DNA from: an uncultured Massilia sp.
GTDB lineage: Bacteria > Pseudomonadota > Gammaproteobacteria > Burkholderiales > Burkholderiaceae_D
Length of the DNA: 64,000 nucleotides
Assembly: GCF_913773735.1 (NCBI RefSeq)
Contig: NZ_CAJYEB010000023.1
Location: forward strand, 62,001 to 126,000
Reading direction: 5' to 3'
How positions within the stretch are numbered: position 1 is the stretch's first letter; every line of letters begins with the position of its first letter. Positions 61,800 to 64,000 of the stretch are shown here, piece after piece. The translations under genes were made by a program, and so were the position numbers. The notes under the pieces are model-generated. The model saw only the letters and a program-made list of their open reading frames with translations, was not told the DNA's origin and ran no database searches.

Positions 61800-62303
61800 T
61801 TGACCTTCCTGAACCGTTTCTTCGGATTCGCCCACGGCGTGATGTCGCTGCTGTTCATCGCCGTCTCGGTCCTGCTGACCTGGCTGGCGATCAAGACCTG
61901 CCTGGAGGGCGTCGGCGGCGCGACGTCCGAGAGCGCCAACCAGGCGATCGAGGCGATCGGCCTGCTGGCCATCGCGGTCGTGTCGCTGCAGATCGCCCAG
62001 ACCATCAACGAGGAAGAGGTGGTGCGCGACGCCCACATCAGCGCGCCGACGCGGGTGCGCCGCTACCTGTCGCGCTTCATGGTCGTCGTCGTCGTCGCGC
62101 TGTCGATCGAGGGCCTGGTCGGCATCTTCAAGGCCCTGCACGAGGAACCGGAACTGCTGCCGCACGCGGCCTCGGTGCTGGTCGCGGCGGGCATCCTGAT
62201 GGCCGGCTGGGGCGTGTTCATCCGCTTCAACAAGGAAGCCGAGGTGCTCGAGCCGGAAGCGATGGAAGAGGCCAAGAGCGAGGACGTCAAGCTGGAGGAG
62301 TAG
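61800..62303 (+). CDS. Conserved-type integral membrane protein, unrecognised
   Basis: 167 residues from a TTG start that follows GGAG by six bases; an ATG 21 codons upstream would run through the AT-rich promoter-like stretch. Hydrophobic helices at about 12-34, 50-70, 95-115 and 128-148, and an acidic C-terminal tail. The third to fourth segments are separated by SAPTRVRRYLSR. I do not recognise the family; some annotations call similar proteins general glycosylation pathway proteins. Its 3' end overlaps the convergent gene by 17 bases. Confidence 0.65.
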   Translation: MTFLNRFFGFAHGVMSLLFIAVSVLLTWLAIKTCLEGVGGATSESANQAIEAIGLLAIAVVSLQIAQTINEEEVVRDAHISAPTRVRRYLSRFMVVVVVALSIEGLVGIFKALHEEPELLPHAASVLVAAGILMAGWGVFIRFNKEAEVLEPEAMEEAKSEDVKLEE

Positions 62304-62988
62304 CGGCGGCGGCCGCGCCGGACCGGTGCGCCAGCGCGAACCTGCGCAGCATCCGCTGCTGTTCCTGGTCCATGCAGCGCAGCGGCAGCGGCAGCGGCAG
62401 CGCGCCCCGGGCGAACATCAGCAGGTAGCCGCGGCGGTAGCGCCGCACCATCCGCACCTCGTCCCAGGAGCGCACCAGCGTGGCGCCGGCGCCGCCAGCC
62501 GTGCCGCAGTGGCTGCGCGCGATGCCGTGCGCGTCGATGCGCACGGCGTACCGCGGCATGCGGTGTCGCTTGTACAGGAACAGCGGCGTGCCCAGCAACA
62601 GCACCCAGAACCCGGCCGCGAACGGCAGGCTGCCCAGCGCCACGACGCCCGCCAGCGCCAGCGTCGCGCCGGGCCAGCCCGGTCCTGCCAGCCAGGCCGC
62701 CACGGCGGCGGCCATGCCGAGCGCCAGCGGGACCGCGATGGCGCGCCGGCGCCGCGCGGGCGGGGCGCGGCGCAGGACGAACGCCACGTGCTCGCGCAGC
62801 ATGGACAGGTAGTCCGCCAGGGTGCAGGCCACGTCGAGCCGGATCGCCTGCGCCGGCGGCGGCGCCGCCGCCACGCCGTCCGGCAGGTCCACGGCCAGCG
62901 TCGTGTCGAACGCGCGCTGCCGCTGTTGCACGACCTGCATCGCCACTTCCTTGCGCTGGGGCGGGCGCGGATGGGCATTGCCGAACAT
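62287..62988 (-). CDS. DUF2244/YcxB-like membrane protein
   Basis: 233 residues from an ATG preceded by an exceptionally strong AGGAGG. The first 85 residues are charged and soluble, then two close helices (about 86-107 and 114-135), and a C-terminal region with IDAHGIARSHCG and SWDEVRMVRRYRRGYLLMF that resembles the PH-like C-terminal domain of YcxB-type proteins. The assignment is tentative. Overlaps the convergent gene at its 3' end. Confidence 0.6.
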   Translation of the reverse strand: MFGNAHPRPPQRKEVAMQVVQQRQRAFDTTLAVDLPDGVAAAPPPAQAIRLDVACTLADYLSMLREHVAFVLRRAPPARRRRAIAVPLALGMAAAVAAWLAGPGWPGATLALAGVVALGSLPFAAGFWVLLLGTPLFLYKRHRMPRYAVRIDAHGIARSHCGTAGGAGATLVRSWDEVRMVRRYRRGYLLMFARGALPLPLPLRCMDQEQQRMLRRFALAHRSGAAAAATPPA

Positions 62989-63199
62989 ATTGCCTCCTAA
63001 TAATAAACAGTGTGCCGCACATGGTGCCGTCCGGTGCCATTGCAATATTCAAAAGCATAAATATCAACACTGTTCAATATCATTCTCTTATTTGTCTTGT
63101 CCAACGCACAAAAAGTCACTGACCGATACCGGCCGCTGCCTTGTGTCCGTGCCAGCGATCTCGCATCCGCCCACGATTTCCGCCATACGGCGTCTTATC

Positions 63200-63208
63200 T
63201 TATCCACA
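63200..63208 (+). promoter_or_regulatory. Perfect DnaA box upstream of mraZ
   Basis: TTATCCACA matches the strongest DnaA-binding consensus. It is a single box within the non-coding interval 62989-63526, about 320 bases before mraZ; no cluster of boxes was seen, so a replication origin is not suggested. Confidence 0.5.
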
Positions 63209-63398
63209 GTGCATTACCAATAGTCAACATTTGCGCGCGATCAAACATGAAACACATGTGTGTAGATGAGGTAGCACATGCATTGTTTAGCCTAAGTGCC
63301 TAATTTTGCTCAACATTTTTTCTTGAGCTTGCGTCAACTAAGTGCGCTAAGTCATTGGTTTCATTGGCAATTTCCGCGTTTTCCAAACGTGAATTCGC

Positions 63399-63427
63399 TT
63401 GACCACGGACAACGCTTCCTCTAAAGT
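63399..63427 (+). promoter_or_regulatory. Probable promoter of mraZ and the division cluster
   Basis: TTGACC and TAAAGT with a 17-base spacer. The start point would fall inside the MraZ box array just downstream, giving a leader of about 90 bases. Confidence 0.65.
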
Positions 63428-63461
63428 GGGAAATGGTGGCAAAAAGTGCAGTTTTGTGGGA
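63427..63461 (+). promoter_or_regulatory. MraZ-binding box array (four TGGGN-type repeats)
   Basis: TGGGA, TGGCA, TGCAG and TGGGA occur at exact 10-base steps (63427, 63437, 63447, 63457), each separated by five bases. This is the direct-repeat operator used by MraZ to repress its own dcw operon; the first and last match best. Confidence 0.85.
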
Positions 63462-63526
63462 GACCGATGAGGTTTCCCGGCGCCCAAAAATAATCAGATT
63501 GATAACTCTCCAAACTAGGTAAATAC

Positions 63527-63955
63527 GTGTTTCAGGGCGCGTCAGCGATCAATCTCGATGCGAAAGGCCGGATGTCGATACCGGCCAGGCATCGGGACGC
63601 CTTGATGCAGCAGTGTGAAGGCCGTATGACGCTCACGAAACACCCGCATGGTTGCCTGTTGTTTTTCCCGCGCCCCGTGTGGGAAGAACATCGCGAACAG
63701 ATCGCCGCCTGGCCGATGTCGGCGCGGGCGTGGCAGCGCATCTTCCTGGGAAATGCGTGCGATGTCGAGATGGACGGGACGGGCCGCGTGCTCGTGTCGC
63801 CCGAATTGCGCAAGGCCGTCGGACTGGAGAAGGAAGTGATGATGCTCGGGATGGGAACCCATTTCGAGATTTGGGACGCCGCCAAGCTGGCAGAAAACGA
63901 GGCCGAAGCCGTCGCGGGTGGCATGCCCGATGTCCTTTCCAATTTCTCCTTTTAA
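63527..63955 (+). CDS. mraZ: Transcriptional regulator MraZ
   Basis: 142-residue AbrB-like ring protein that represses the division and cell-wall cluster. The two swapped-hairpin repeats are visible: [23 protein letters not shown] at the start and [23 protein letters not shown] in the second half. A GTG start is preceded by AGGTAAATAC. The rsmH gene begins eight bases after the stop. Confidence 0.97.
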   Translation: MFQGASAINLDAKGRMSIPARHRDALMQQCEGRMTLTKHPHGCLLFFPRPVWEEHREQIAAWPMSARAWQRIFLGNACDVEMDGTGRVLVSPELRKAVGLEKEVMMLGMGTHFEIWDAAKLAENEAEAVAGGMPDVLSNFSF

Positions 63956-63963
63956 GGCCCTGC

Positions 63964-64000
63964 ATGGATCCGATTCAGGTGCCTGATTTGCAGCATCGTA
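63964..64000 (+). CDS. rsmH: 16S rRNA (cytosine(1402)-N4)-methyltransferase RsmH, start only
   Basis: ATG at 63964 with AAGG upstream begins a frame reading MDPIQVPDLQHR, cut by the window edge after 12 codons. Position directly after mraZ makes RsmH (MraW) the expected product; too little sequence remains to show its motifs. Confidence 0.75.
   Translation, partial: MDPIQVPDLQHR

Noticed and set aside
60020..62038. 672-codon frame antisense to glpK
   Set aside because: Shadow of the glycerol kinase and the next gene; no motif.
63200..63208. Replication origin at the DnaA box
   Set aside because: Only a single consensus box was seen, no AT-rich unwinding repeats or dnaA/dnaN nearby.

Overview
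The window is about 64 kb of GC-rich chromosome with very dense coding (roughly 69% G+C by eye). Protein sequences and gene order fit a beta-proteobacterium of the Oxalobacteraceae, of the Massilia/Telluria/Duganella type. This rests on recognised families and neighbourhoods (PilT/PilU beside YggS-ProC, ctaCD-ctaG-ctaE-surf1-ctaA-ctaB, ComF beside a BioC-like methyltransferase, rpoH beside ftsX-ftsE-ftsY, mraZ-rsmH at the end), not on a database search. No prophage, insertion sequence, integron or CRISPR array was seen. Mobile-looking DNA is limited to short intergenic inverted repeats of at least four families.

Layout. 1-12.2 kb: end of an alpha/beta hydrolase, a glutathione peroxidase, type IV pilus retraction ATPases PilU and PilT, YggS and ProC, a YqjD-YqjE-YqjK-like envelope trio, UbiA, OxyR with a divergent second PilU paralogue, RfaE2, TrmL, ComF and a BioC-like methyltransferase. 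12.2-21.6 kb: a complete cytochrome c oxidase locus with its assembly factors (CtaG, SURF1, two Sco-type proteins) and the heme O/A synthases CtaB and CtaA, read from one recognisable promoter. 21.6-33.3 kb: accessory genes, including a translationally coupled LytS/LytTR-type kinase-regulator-acyltransferase set, an ABC-2 exporter with a DUF5694 protein, and an XRE-cupin regulator with a GNAT acetyltransferase.

33.4-39.2 kb: a metal or envelope-stress neighbourhood: a CNNM/CBS transporter, an NhaR-like regulator, and a divergent DUF475 (TerC-like), TerD, AIM24, TerD series ended by a strong terminator. 39.2-51.1 kb: an SDR, a self-regulated GntR-ABC operon, an MFS/LysR pair, gamma-glutamyltransferase, an MFS/MarR pair with a palindromic operator, and a Tat-exported YghX-like dienelactone hydrolase. 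51.1-55.4 kb: rpoH with a CIRCE-like element upstream, an unexplained structured non-coding stretch, and ftsYEX. 55.6-64 kb: a small membrane protein, a ThDP enzyme, the RNase P RNA gene, a chemoreceptor, glycerol kinase, two unrecognised membrane proteins, and the start of the division/cell-wall cluster (mraZ, rsmH) with a four-box MraZ operator.

The most informative regulatory features are the CIRCE-like element at rpoH, the MraZ operator array, the perfect inverted repeats over the -10 regions of the GntR and XRE genes, and the MarR palindrome. No wholly new system is demonstrated. The best leads are the DUF475-TerD-AIM24-TerD block, the structured intergenic region near 52.3-52.45 kb, and the second Sco-like gene fused by overlap to surf1.
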